Origin: Chrysemys picta bellii
Lineage: Eukaryota; Chordata; Testudines; Emydidae
Direction: 5' to 3'
DNA: 64,000 nt
Assembly: GCF_011386835.1 (NCBI RefSeq)
Contig: NC_088796.1
Location: 34,442,784 to 34,506,783, forward strand
The notes under the pieces were generated by a model that made no database searches, was not told the DNA's origin, and saw only the letters and a program-made list of their open reading frames with translations. How positions within the stretch are numbered: position 1 is the stretch's first letter; every line of letters starts with the position of its first letter. Of this stretch, positions 48,272-59,631 are shown in pieces. The translations under genes were made by a program, and so were the position numbers.

Positions 48272-48479
48272 CCAGTAGGTCACCCCTTTTTCTTATTTGG
48301 AATAACAGCGTGTGGCTGCTCTCACATAATGTAGTTAGTCTTGTAGTTCAAGTGGTAGAACCCTGTGCTGCAGATCTGAAGGTTCAGGTTTCAACCACTT
48401 GAGCTACAAGACTAACCCCATTACCTGAGAGCAGCCAAACACTGTTATTCCAACTAGGGAAAAGGGGTGAACCAGTAGG
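48272..48479. mobile_element. Palindromic MITE with 8-bp TSD and tRNA-Cys-like core
   Basis: A 192 bp element (48280-48471) is flanked by the exact duplication CCAGTAGG (48272-48279 and 48472-48479). The ends tcacccctttttc and gaaaaggggtgaa are inverted, and the arms pair over most of the length (ggaataacagcgtgtggctg with cagccaaacactgttattcc, then tagtcttgtag with ctacaagacta). The middle resembles a tRNA. gtcttgt and acaagac could form a 7-bp acceptor-like stem. tagttcaagtggtagaac is A-box and D-arm-like. The loop ctgcaga equals the tRNA-Cys(GCA) anticodon loop. ggttcaggtttcaacc is a weak B-box and T-arm. It is not a functional tRNA. Confidence 0.7.
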
Positions 48480-49479
48480 GACAGAGGCTGGAGGCAGAGT
48501 GGTGATCAGGGCTGCTCAATGCTCCCCCCTCCGGTTCCAGGGAGGGAGGATCTCCCATGTGGTCCCTTGAGGGCAGGGGGAAATACTGCGGGGGTTATGT
48601 ACTGAGTCCCGTGGGTGGAAATAGATAATTGGAATAGGAGCTCTGCAAGTCTGTCTCTCTCTTTCTGGGAAGTGAGGAACCTTCTGGCCCCTGTGGTGGC
48701 CCCAGTGAGACATGTATATCTGGGCCATGTGGTGGATGTGGGGGTGGGAGCTTGAAGCCTGATCCAACTTTTCTCCACCCGTCCCATTCTGAAGCACTGG
48801 GCAGCCCCCAGGTATTCCTAGTACAGCAGTGGTAATCAGGGTTAATGCCTTTCACAGCCAGAGACCTGGATTCCAATGTGACTTGTATCGTGAGAGAGAC
48901 TGATTACAATGGCTTTAAGCTTGTGCAATAGGTATTTTAGTTTTCATCACAAACCCACCACATAATATGAAGTGTTGAATTCCCAGACTGCAAAGAGCTG
49001 GGAATTCTGCAGTTCAGGAGAGAGAGCCTGGCAAAACTGTGGGAAAGCTTGCACTGTTACTCAATGCTTGGCTTGTGCCAGACGTACCAGCCCTTTACCT
49101 TCCAGAGCACTCCTATTTTGCCATAAAAATATTTAAACAAAAAACATAGCTAAGAAACACACACGTTTGTTTTTTCCCCCCCAATCACATTTAATTATTT
49201 TTTCCTATAAAAAGAATAAATTACATTTCACAAAACAGTGTTTAGGTCAGGATGTTCTTTTCGCTCTTCTGTTAAAATATGTGATTACACAGTGTAGAGA
49301 GTCAGATTTAGCTGGCCACCGTTACATACAGTAAATTCCAAAATGGGTCAACACTAGTATTAAGTGTGTGCATGTGTGTGGGAAATTAGTTTCACTCTGG
49401 AACACAGACAAGTATAACAATCCATTGTTTGTCTAACTTTGTACATGATACTCGTCATTTAAGCTGTGTTTAAACAGTG

Positions 49480-49481
<2 letters not shown>

Positions 49482-49521
<40 letters not shown>
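49482..49521. repeat. (A)40 homopolymer followed by G-run
   Basis: About forty consecutive A residues are followed directly by aggggggtgg. This may be a retroelement tail or a replication-slippage tract. No recognisable retroelement body adjoins it. Confidence 0.9.
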
Positions 49522-49524
<3 letters not shown>

Positions 49525-50521
49525 GGGTGGGGTCCAAGTGAGATTTTCAAAAGCCCCATTGACTTTCAGGGAAACTTGTGCTTCTAAGTCACTTAGGCAC
49601 TTCTGAAAATCAAACTTTTAGAATGTTCTAAAAATTAGGCTTTGGTTTCTATTTTCTATAATTTTAGGTGGAGGCACTGCTAGAAGATATTTAAAATCAC
49701 CACTTTTATTTAGTACTAAAATGAACTTATAATGCCTATTGATATCATTAGGGCCCAAATAATTAAACGGCTCAGCAAAGGAATTGAAATAAACAAAGTC
49801 TTTGCAATACAGACCTAAGCTGGTCTTTGTTTTTAAATGCACTATACAATCAGTTACCAATTACTAACAACCCATCTTAGGCCACTGGGCTTTTTTTAAT
49901 ACTTAGGTAGAACAAGAAATAGACTAGAGATGCAGATAGATGCCTGCCATGGACTCCCATCTCTTTCAGGAGTTTTTTGTTGAATGGTAACATTTAAATA
50001 TTGCTTATGAGCCAAGTTACTAGACGTCTCAGTCAAAAGATTACAGGCATTTTGCTAATTCTTGGGAAAAACAGATACAGTGAAGAGGCCATATCTATGT
50101 CAGGGTCATCAATTTTTGTAAGGCCTACCCCAACTCCCATCTTTTTGTACACAACAGCAAAATCAGCTGTAGCATGTACCTGACATCCCAGACAGTTTCC
50201 TTTTAAATGGGAGGTCTCTAGATTTAAAAATCTGGAGCTATGTTTGAAAGTATATACTTGAAGCAATCATTTGGTTTCCCCAAGAACTGCTAGAGCAAGA
50301 AAACAAGGTGGCATGTTCACCTTTAAATATATTTCATTATGCTATTTCCCTTTTTCTGATAATGTACCCTCAATATAGTAGAAATAATTGCTTTAACTTG
50401 CTTATCATAACTTGTACAGAATCAAACCAATTTAAATAGTTTTTTTTAATAATTGCAGAAAGAACCGTCTATACTGGAAGTGTTTAAACACACCAATATT
50501 CTTCAAAAAGGTAAATCACAC

Positions 50522-50595
50522 TGGGTGAAATCCTGGCCATATTGAAGTCAGAGTTTTGCTATTGACTTCAACGGAGCCAGGATCTCACCCACTGG
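50522..50595. repeat. Short palindromic amniote repeat
   Basis: gggtgaaatcctggccatat pairs with ggagccaggatctcacccac around ttgaagtcag...tgacttcaac. This is an old non-coding hairpin repeat. Confidence 0.6.
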
Positions 50596-50816
50596 GTCAA
50601 ATTCAGACCTGCTCCAACACCATTAACACTGAAGTCCACATATACACCAGCTTTGAACATGGCCCACTAGCAACCTAAGCCTGAGAGGCAATGAGCATCT
50701 GCAACTGCAATTAAGTTCAACAATAGTTAAAAGGGCTCTCAGTACCTAGCAGGAGGCATCTTGCCGCATCAGTCTCTGTCCTTTTAGATGAGAAGTCCTC
50801 AAATATCTAGGCTAAG

Positions 50817-51038
50817 GCTACACCCAGGGCAGGCTCCAGGGTTTTTGCCCCAGCAAAAAAAAAAAAGAGGCCACGATTGTGATCTGCAGCACTTCGGCGG
50901 CAGGTCCTTCCCTCCGAGAGGGAGTGAGGGACTCGCCACCGAATTGCCGCTGAAGAGCTGGATGGGCCGCCCCTCTCTGTTGGCCACACCAAGCACCTGC
51001 TTGCTGCGCTCGTGCCTGGAGCCGGCCCTGGCTACACC
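50817..51038. mobile_element. hAT-like element, 8-bp TSD, nested in another MITE
   Basis: The element (50825-51030) begins cagggcaggctccagg and ends cctggagccggccctg, near-perfect inverted ends. It is flanked by the exact duplication GCTACACC (50817-50824 and 51031-51038). It holds an A-rich run and a GC-rich core (cacttcggcggcaggtcc). The host sequence on both sides (ctaaggctacacc ... acagagcttacggggtgcag, to about 51110) belongs to a ggctacac-type MITE. The GC-rich frames on both strands are spurious. Confidence 0.85.
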
Positions 51039-52881
51039 ACAGAGCTTACGGGGTGCAGCTGCACCAATGCTGCTGCACTGCTGTAACGCTGCTAGTGCAG
51101 ATGCTCTAAGATGATGGACTGGGCCCAATATTGCAGTAAACATGCAGACAATCCTGTAGGCAAACACCCTGGCTGATTGCATAAAATACTGCAGGATCAA
51201 GATCACCGTGAGGCAGTGAGAAAAGGGTGGGTACAATATGCTGCAGAGAACTAAGAAATACCAAAGATAAGGGCACATAGGAGAATGACAAGCATGGGGC
51301 AAGCATTTCTCTCTGGTACATGTACACAGCAGTCCTGCTTGAAAGGCACAAAGAGTTGTTCAAGGTAAAAAGAAAAGTAGCTGCTTTGAAGCAGATTTTT
51401 CACTCCACAGTAACTCCTCCTGACCTACTCTTTCTTATATTTCTTGCATATTAAGCAAGGACCTCTGGCCATGATATGAATATGACCTTGATCACCTCTA
51501 AAGATCTGTTATTTATTAGAGAAATACAATAAAGTTATTCCAGACTATGCCTTCCATTCTACTTTCAGATAAAAGAACAAAAACCTTACCCCCAATTAAA
51601 TTCTCTTTTCCCAGTTCTCAGCTTCTCTCAATCCCCCACATCATTATTACTATTGAAACATTATTCAACTTTTCTCCCTTTAATTATTCTAGAATTCAGT
51701 TTCTCAGAAGACCATTTCACTCAATTTACACCTGTCAAATTTTTATTACAGCCCCAAAATCTGGCTACTAGGTACGCATAGGCATATGACAGGAAAGCTC
51801 TGGGCAGAGAGCTTCCCCCAAAACCTGCAAAGAAAACATTCCCCAGCCACCCTGCAACAAGAGTCACAACAAAGTGTTCTGGGTCGGATGTGTGCATATG
51901 CATGTGCCCATCTGACAAGAATAATATGTGCAGGGAGATGTGGGGAGCTGGGGCATACTCTGCCCTCACAATAAGAGTGCACAATAATACTATTTGCATA
52001 GCATTGATTGTCTATCCAGTTTTGGGCAGGTTCCACAATGGGCCCAAACCTGACCCACAGACTTTACAGTCTCCAAGTTCTCCTCCACCAACTCAGACTC
52101 CTATTTCCTCACCAATCTTCCACACACTGATACTTCTAACCAAAAGCACCTTTAAATTCATTTTTCATTTTGGCAAGAGGCGATGAAATCTGACATTTAA
52201 TTCCATCATCAGGCTGATGGAGCGCTATGATGGTCTGATATAGAAACATCACACCAACAATTCCCTCTCTGAATATGTGCATTCACACTTGTGTGCAGCA
52301 GGTGTGATTGTGATTCCATTAGATGCTTTCTCAGAGAAGTTAATGTTCCATCACTCAGAAACCAGCATTATGCCTGCATGATGTGGTATTTAACAGATAC
52401 TGGCTATGGAGCAACAGCTTTTCAGAGACACTCTTCTCCCACCAAAACGGAGATTACTCATCCAGAACTTCCTCCCAGTGAAGACAATAGGAGTTTTGCC
52501 ACAGACTTCAATGGGAGCAGAAATGGACCCTTTGTGGACTTGATAATCTCAGTCTTTGTGGTTTATATATGTGCATTTCCAATTATATGCATACTTCCAT
52601 AAAGTCCTAAGGGCATCCCTACAAGGTAGTGCCTTGTTATTACTCACTGCACATTGACAGACTCAGATTTTCAGAGTTGCACACGTGAAACTGTGCAGTC
52701 ACAGTAATTCCAAGTACATGTGACCAGTTAGTCACCTAGCTGAGCATCTGCAGGCACAGTTGTGCATGGTGATTGCATATACAGATGATGCATTTGCAAT
52801 TTTGCACTAGTGATTCTGAAACTGCACCATATTGCATAAAATATATAGCATGTGTATTTTGTACATTAGATTATAGTACAT

Positions 52882-53936
52882 TTTAATACTGAATATTAAG
52901 CAGCTACATTGAAACACTATTTTTAAATTTTCACACAAATCTTAATTAGTTATTTTTGCCCGTTTGCCTGTATTGCACCTCTCTCTGACTATACTGTCAT
53001 ATAACATGTATAGAATGGATGTTTGAAAAAAATCGGTTTTCCTACAGCAAGGAATTTTCACAGTCTGAAATCCTGCAGGGGCACAAGAATTACACGGGAC
53101 ATACAAGAATGCTCTGCACATTTGCGTCCAATGTACATATATGAAGTACACCTGCCCACGAAAATACACAACACATCTATTCTAATGGTAACAGTTATAG
53201 GACTTGGAACGAGGAAGATCCTGGTCCAACTTCTAGTTTAACCACCAACTTGCTCTGTAACTTCAGACACCCCTCATTACTTGACCTATTCTTGAAGGCC
53301 AGATAGTGTGCAAGCAGTATCCCGGTTGCAGGTAGAAATGGTATTGATTTCTTATGCTGTTTCCATAGCTGAGGTTTCTTGCATATATATATTTTAAAAG
53401 GTTACACAAAATTATATTAACAAGTGTGCTGTCATCTGATTGGCTATAAATTAGCTTTACAAATACAACCCTTTCGTCAGTAACAGTCACAAACAACATA
53501 GGAAAATTAGTGCAACTGTCACTGTAGAATATTGCGAGGGTTTGTTTGCTAATAAGGGCAGGAAGAAAAGAATTCTGTAGCATAAAGCTTCTAAAAAGTG
53601 AAGGGTGGCATGTTTTATCCACGTGGAAATATTTCTCTACAAAATAAAAACATTTTGGCCAAAATCATCCCTGATGTACTTTCAATGAAGTCAGTGGAGT
53701 TGGGCCATTTACAAATTTGGCCCACTTTATCTGTTGTGATGTAACATTTCCAAAGATATGTTTCCCTACAAACCCCTGAAAACTGTTACTAAGACACAGT
53801 TGTCCTTTGCTTTCAAAGGAGCAGATTTTCTCAGGAAGAAATTGACACACAGGAGGTTCTCAGCTTTTACGATAGAGTTGCTAAAGTCTGTTGTCAAATC
53901 TCAAAATACTACTCGTGAAAGCCAGCACGAGCGCTT
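52882..53936 (-). other. SLC38A9: Presumed SLC38A9 3' UTR
   Basis: Sequence immediately downstream of the SLC38A9 stop codon in the minus-strand direction has no coding features and should be 3' UTR. The extent is unknown. An ATTAAA variant polyadenylation hexamer (plus-strand tttaat at 52882-52887) is the nearest candidate. A canonical AATAAA (plus-strand tttatt at 51742-51747) is a more distal alternative. Confidence 0.4.
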
Positions 53937-54102
53937 TCACAGCAAGAACTGTGCGATCAGATTAGCCAGTCCTAGGATGATTATAAAGATGTGAACGATG
54001 AGCACTGACCACGTCAGCTGTCCTGACTGACGCAAGGAGATCATGTAGATGAGGGATGGATACACAAATACAAAGGCCAGACCACATGTTGCTCCAGAAT
54101 AT
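53937..54102 (-). CDS. SLC38A9: SLC38A9 last coding exon (C-terminus and stop)
   Basis: This is the terminal coding exon of SLC38A9, the lysosomal amino-acid transporter that senses luminal arginine and signals to Rag GTPases and mTORC1. A good acceptor (cttttgcag) ends at 54103. The first base completes the Arg codon split from the exon at 55879, and the frame reads [54 protein letters not shown] and a TGA at 53939-53937. This matches the SLC38A9 C-terminus (YPSLIYIISL, HVFIIILGVANLI in human), covering the last two transmembrane helices with a short loop between them. Other SLC38 family members lack this close match. The substrate site and the N-terminal Rag-binding tail are encoded upstream, off the right edge. 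Confidence 0.95.
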
Positions 54103-55878
54103 CTGCAAAAGAATTAAAAGTGCTTTGTGTTAACTCTTGTTCCTTGGGGTTTTTCCTAAAACAGTCTTGTTGAATAATGATTATTTGCTGTCACAGCCAA
54201 AAAAACATTGTTTTCTGTTCCTCATTATCTGCCGCCTCCTCCTCCAATGGCATTTAATTATTTGATAAAGCATTTCCCCCCAGAGTAATCCTACTGTCAA
54301 ATGAGCCAGATGCTTCTGGAGACAGACTTCCTAACTTTGATATTGATGTATTTTGCTTTCGGTTGAGGAATCTGTTTACATATATGTCAGAACAAGGCCA
54401 GACAATATCTTTTGTTACTTTTTCATGTAATTATCAAATATATAAATCTGGTAACATCCCAGGGGCTTAAACAAAATGTGTATGAGCTCCTAAAAAGCAT
54501 TTCTCTGGTACTGCAAGAACATGAAGTGAAACCAGCACCAGGAAGGACCAACCCATTGCTATTGAAACCCTTTCCTACTCCTCCTTCCAGTGAGGACTCC
54601 CAGCCTGACTCTCCGCTAGCTATCAAAGCCCTATCACTACCCTCTCCCAATGCCAGTCTGGATCTTTGATAGCTATCAAACCCCTGGTGCTACCAAGTAT
54701 TCATTATTCACAGGCATTTTTTCCTATTCTACAAGTTTCAGTTGTCCAACCAGGGAGCAGAAACAACATATTACTTAGGTGACCAATCGCATGCCCAAGA
54801 ATAGCAAATAGTTGAACTATACAGTTCATGAACCACCCACAGGCTGAAGATGGTTTGTCCAAAACTGTTTGGCAACTATCAGTAATGAACACATTAGCAA
54901 AAATCAGGATCAATTTGCAAACAGAAAAACATGCTGCACACCATGTAATTTATGTTCCGTGACTAATCTGACTAGTTCTATTATCAGAGGATAGACGTTT
55001 TCCCTAAAAATAAATTAGAGATTATAAAAATAAAAAAAAGTAAAGGGATTTAAAAAAAAAAAAAAAAAGTTCGCCAGTTTCAGAAAATGAGTGAAGAGTA
55101 GCTACAGTGACTACACTGGCCCCAATACCAATTGCTGTAGTTTTATAATCACATATTCCTGGTTTTTTAATGCCTTCCTTTCCTGGTTGCTGTGTAAAAA
55201 CCCAGACTAACAACAGGGAAAACGGACTATTCCCAAAGCATTTCCAAATGCAGAAAGTAAACCTTCTGGAAAAAAATTGACAATATATTTTCTCATGCTT
55301 TCTCAATTACAGAAGTCACAGGAGTTAATTGCAACAAGAGTAGGTTTAAATAAAAATCAGTCAGAAGTGAGATTTTTATTTTGGCCTTCCTTTTGTCTCT
55401 GATTTTTTATTTATTCATTTTCGCTGCTTTTAATCACAATTTAAAAATTGATTTAAAAAAGACTGTCTTTAAAGATTAACGACCACCACCACCACCACCA
55501 CAAAAAACCATACGCCTCCACAGAAACCATTGGTGGTAACATACAAATAGGGCCATACAGTAACTTAGTGACTTTATGCTGAAAAATGATGCATCTGATT
55601 CAGAATAAGCAGGTAAGTTATGGGGACCCTGGATGAGATCTGAAGGAAACTTATTCCCAATTCACATCTGTCTGGCAATTATCTCAACCCTCTGAATGTC
55701 CCTTTCCAAGAACTAAGATTAAACAGAGCTCCATATATCAGAGGTTGACATCACTCTAATTTTTTGTATATTTATTATAAACAATAATAAAAAGACAGAT
55801 TGATCTCTGAGAATTTGTCTGACACCAAAAATATTTCATTAACATTCAGGGCTAGTCCAGAGTACAGAGAGTACCTAC
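54103..55878 (-). other. SLC38A9: SLC38A9 last intron
   Basis: A 1776 bp intron with canonical ends lies between the two exons. It is AT-rich, with a poly-A tract near 55052-55067 and a (CCA)n tract near 55488-55502. No transposon with readable boundaries was seen. Confidence 0.9.
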
Positions 55879-55968
55879 CTTATGATACCTCCTATATTTG
55901 GATAGAATATGGCCATTATCACTCCAAGTCCTACAATTGCTACGTTTAGAACCAACACATGGAAAATA
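55879..55968 (-). CDS. SLC38A9: SLC38A9 penultimate coding exon
   Basis: This 90 bp exon has a pyrimidine-rich acceptor (ccccctctctctag ending at 55969) and a donor (gtaggt, 55878-55873). It reads (S)[19 protein letters not shown] then [11 protein letters not shown], entering with one base of a split codon and leaving with two (AG). It joins in frame to the last exon. The [13 protein letters not shown] junction is diagnostic of SLC38A9. The segment forms a transmembrane helix and the conserved [10 protein letters not shown] loop. Any exon upstream (right) of it was not recognised within the window, so the next intron is at least 8 kb. Substitutions relative to the human sequence are conservative. 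Confidence 0.95.
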
Positions 55969-57097
55969 CTAGAGAGAGGGGGAGGAAAAACAGTTAATAT
56001 GGCGAACAATAAAAAATTTGTCATTCTATTTAAATGGAGATCCTTTACTGGAGCATTAAGCAAGCAAGTCAGAGGATCTCTAGGAAGCCAGCATTTTGTC
56101 ATAAGATGACTCTTAATAATTTCCTTCCCAAACCATCTAATTCTTGAACACAACCAACATGTGTACAAATACGTTCCCTTTTCCCTGCAGCCTCTCCAAC
56201 AGAGCACCTCCCTAATAGCAAAAATATGGACGATATTAATTAGAGTCAAATGCTATATATGCAGTAATTTATAAAAACGTTCTTTGTGAGCTGCACATAT
56301 CCCTTTTCCCATCTTAAGAGATGCACTTATCCAGATCAATTTCTTTGTCCAAATCCCCCTCATCTTTTTCCATCTGGGTTGTTTTATTAACAGATTTTTC
56401 ATTCTAAAATTGTATGTATCTTAGAAATTAAACCTTTTGTTCCAGCTTGTTCCTGGAATAATTCCTGAAATGTTGTTAAAGGTCCAGTTAGAACCATCTC
56501 ATATCCGGATTTCACAATAAAGTGTTTGATTTATAAATATTGAAAATACGGGACCTTTACATTATCACATAACTATTGGTAGGATTTCAGATCAGAACCC
56601 AGGAAGCGCTGTCCCCAATTCACTAATCTCAGCTCTTACCCACAACAAATAATCACATACTTCCTAAGGATAAATTCCTGATTTTTAATGAAAGTAGCTA
56701 AGGGAAAGGGCCTCGGTGACAGGAATTTTAAAAATTGGTCCAAAGCTGCTAAGGTGGTCCGGACGAATGGGTGATTTTTTTTTATTTTTGGTGATCTAAA
56801 TTTCTTTTTAATCTCACAATTACTATGAATAGCTATATCTAGGCTCCAGTCTTGTTCAAGTTTTACCTAGTGTTTGGATGGTCTATTGTTAACCCAATTG
56901 ATGACGTTTTAATTGTAATACATAATAATAATAAAAAATTCAAATTAGGGAACGCTAGTTCACCTTACTCTGTAGGCGTACACAGAACTTATAACTCACC
57001 CTTTGTCTTCTATGTTTACATATGGTTTTAATAGTGCATCCTGCCAGGTTTTTAATGTCAGGGATAAAACAGGGATGCAGTGAAACAAAACAAAAAA

Positions 57098-57759
57098 TAC
57101 AGTGGATGCCAGTTAACAGCACTCCCAGTATTAACAACTTTTGGTTAATAGCAACACTCAATTCAATGTTAATGGGATTTGGATAGTGGCAATATGCAAA
57201 CCACTTATTAACAACTGTCTTGGGAAGAAAGGCTCTACCACAGGCAGGTTTGCGGGGTTGTAGCCAGGGAAGGAAGCACATGGGGCTTCCCAATACCTCT
57301 CCCTGTGCTCTCGGGCTGCGTCCTGCCCTGGCACAGGGGTCTGGGCTCAGCACTTCCTTTCCTGGCTGCAACCTTGCAAAGCCTGCAGCCGGGGTCCCAC
57401 TACCTGCACAGGAGGTAAAGGGCCTGCACCCCTGCCCAGCAAGGGAGTCCCTACTGGAGTCCCAGCGCTCTGGGCTGGGACAGGAGGGTGTGAGCAAGGC
57501 AGCAGAAAGGAGGGAGGCCGCAACCTGGATGCCAGGGCTCTTCAGGGAGAGTGGGGATGCGGTGGGCCTGCATGGTACCTCTCCCTGCATTCTCCAGGCT
57601 GTGTTCTGCCCTAGCACCATAGCCGGGGCTTGGTGTGTCCCAGCATTTACTTCCCTGGCTGCTGCCCTGCAAACCAGCGTTTTGTTTATTGGCAACCCCC
57701 TGTTATTAGCAACTTTTTGCTGGGAACCAAGAGTTTGCTAATAAATGGCACCCACAGTA
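57098..57759. mobile_element. Tigger/pogo-like non-autonomous element with GC-rich passenger
   Basis: The left end tacagtggatgccagttaac and right end ataaatggcacccacagta are inverted and flanked by TA, as in pogo/Tigger transposons. Subterminal motifs are also mirrored (aacaacttttggttaatagc on the left, gttattagcaactttttgct on the right). The GC-rich interior (57230-57690) contains two related blocks (ctctccctgtgctctcgggc and ctctccctgcattctccagg). The 246- and 173-codon frames here are not genes. Confidence 0.72.
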
Positions 57760-57879
57760 ACACCTTTAGCCTCGGTAAAGATGAATGTCCTCACACTCTA
57801 TCTAGCCAAGAAATTTTCTATTTGTTTTGCTATTTTATTCCTCATAGGAGGGTAATTTCCTTTAAAAGATTTATGTTAC

Positions 57880-59625
57880 TCCACAATATTTATTCCTAAA
57901 ATATTGTAAAGATTCCCTTACCCATTTAAATTTATGTAACTGACAGCAGTTGGTTTTGATCCTTTCAGGAACATTAATTCCCAGAATTTCAGATTTATTG
58001 TCGTTTATTTTGAAGCCCGATACCTGCCCAAATTCTAAAGTCAATTGTTCTATCATTTTTAACGAGGTTTCTGGATCCTGCAAATATAACAGGATATTGT
58101 CAGCAAACAAAGCTATTTTGTGTTCTAAACGAGATGTTTATCAAGGGGCTATTTCTCACATTGATGGCAAATGGCTCCATAGCCAAAGCAAACAAACTGG
58201 CAACCCTGTACTTCTACCCCTGGATAAAAGTAAAAGGAGGGGGATTGGTGAACATTAACCAAAGAAGATGCTCGAGGATGAATACACAGGGCTGATATGC
58301 CCTTATAAAACTGATTTTCAAAACCAAACTTTACTAAAAATCTGGCTGAGGTACTCCCGATTCCAGCCTGTCAAAGTCATTCTCAGTGTTGAGTGAAAGC
58401 AGCATACAGGAAGAATGATAAGAATTAACATTATGGATCAAATTCAGAGTTTGATATATCAGATAGGTGCCTGCCAGCAATGAATTCAGATTGGTCTGGG
58501 TGAATACATTTGGGCAAAATGACAATCTGTTTGCTAGCACCTTGACATAAATGTTAGCATCCACATTAAATAGGTCTGTATGATGCACAATTGGAAAGAT
58601 CTTTTCCTTCTTTAGGAATGATCACAATTTCTGCCTCTTTCCATGAATCTGGAATCTCGTTCCCCTGCAATATGCCATTAAATAACCCATTTAAAATAGG
58701 GCCAACACTTGCTTTAGAGCTTTGTAATGCTTCCCAGAAAACCCCTTGGGACTTGGAGCTTTATTGGATTTTAAGTTCTTAAATACATCGTCAACTTCCT
58801 GTGCAGAATCTGCCTGTCAAGAGCTGCCACATTATCCTCAGAGCTGAGGTAGTTTCACATTTCTCAAATATCTATTTAGGAGTTCAGAATTTGCCTGTTC
58901 TGAAGTGTACAAAGTATGGAAAAAGTTAAACATTTCAGAGATCTGTGTGATGTCAGTTACTAAATCTCCCGTTTTATTTCTAATCAGAAGGATAGCCGAT
59001 TTATCCGGTTTCTTTTTAAACTTTCTGGCTAAGCGCCTATCAGCTTTGCCAGTTTCATAATATTTTTGTTTAATACATCTAACTGTTTGCTGAGCCTTAC
59101 CTGTTTGTAACAGGTTAATTTTTCCTCATCTCAAATTGTTTTCTTGTGTACTCTTTTAGATCCTGTAGATTTATGTCTACCTTCCAAATCTGACAGTTCT
59201 TTAACTGAACTCTTCTACCAGACGCTCATATTTTTGAGGTATGATGCTTTAGTTATGAGAGTCCCCCTCATTACGGTCTTTCTAGCATCCCAGTGAGCAC
59301 TTACTGATTCCATCCTTATCGTTTTCTTCTATATATTTCTGGACATTTTCTTCCAGGTCTTGAATTTTAAGGGGGTCATATAACAAAGCTCTATTCAACC
59401 ACCAGGCCCTTTGTTTTTCCACTAAGTCCTAGTCTTTAATATATGCAGGGGAATGATCAGACCAAGTTATACCTCCCAGACTACCTTTTTTAACCAAATT
59501 AGCCAATAAACAGAAATCAGATCAATCTGGCGGAAGACCCATGAGTAGCAAAACAATATGAATCTCGATGTTAGAGACTATAAGTCTCCCACTAGACATC
59601 CACCAGATCCTCATTTTCTAATTTG
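57880..59625 (-). mobile_element. L1-clade LINE ORF2 fragment, decayed
   Basis: Minus-strand translation gives L1-type ORF2 segments in order. About 59480-59430 has GGITWSDHSPAYI, the endonuclease SDH catalytic motif. About 59030-58860 has linker-like KADRRLARKFKKK and ISEMFNFFHTLYTSEQANSE. About 58650-58590 has IPDSWKEAEIVIIPKEGK. 58588-58334 has NVDANIYVKVLANRLS and SLNTENDFDRLES (motif A). 58110-57900 has FADNILLYLQDPETSLKMIE and FGQVSGFKINDNKSEILG. The YADD-type catalytic box reads FADN, and multiple frameshifts separate the pieces, so it is inactive. L1 is a minor LINE in turtles compared with CR1. Confidence 0.85.
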
Positions 59626-59631
59626 GGCAAA

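Larger units (their letters stand above)
30600..52860. other. Intergenic region between PLPP1 and SLC38A9
   Basis: This region lies between the PLPP1 CpG island and the presumed 3' UTR of SLC38A9. No host exon, RNA gene or CpG island was recognised. Repeats listed separately occupy 31.6, 33.2-33.5, 34.6, 37.1-39.8, 41.3-42.8, 43.07-43.47, 44.8, 48.3, 49.5, 50.5 and 50.8-51.1 kb. The other stretches over 300 bases (30.6-31.5, 31.9-33.2, 33.6-34.5, 34.9-37.1, 39.8-41.3, 43.5-44.7, 44.9-48.2, 48.5-49.4, 49.6-50.5 and 51.2-52.8 kb) show only AT-rich sequence, weak repeat relics and short chance frames. Confidence 0.65.

Noticed and set aside
48338..48413. Functional tRNA-Cys gene
   Set aside because: The T-arm and B-box do not fit the tRNA consensus, the anticodon stem is poor, and the unit is part of a larger palindrome with transposon-type ends.
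51786..52186. Possible retroviral or LTR-type fragment
   Set aside because: No conserved protein motif, no paired repeats and no TG...CA boundary could be supported; the open frames there are short and overlapping.
56955..57695. 246-codon minus-strand open frame
   Set aside because: It lies mostly inside a Tigger-like inverted-repeat element with a GC-rich interior. No protein similarity is recognised, and there is a competing 173-codon frame on the other strand.
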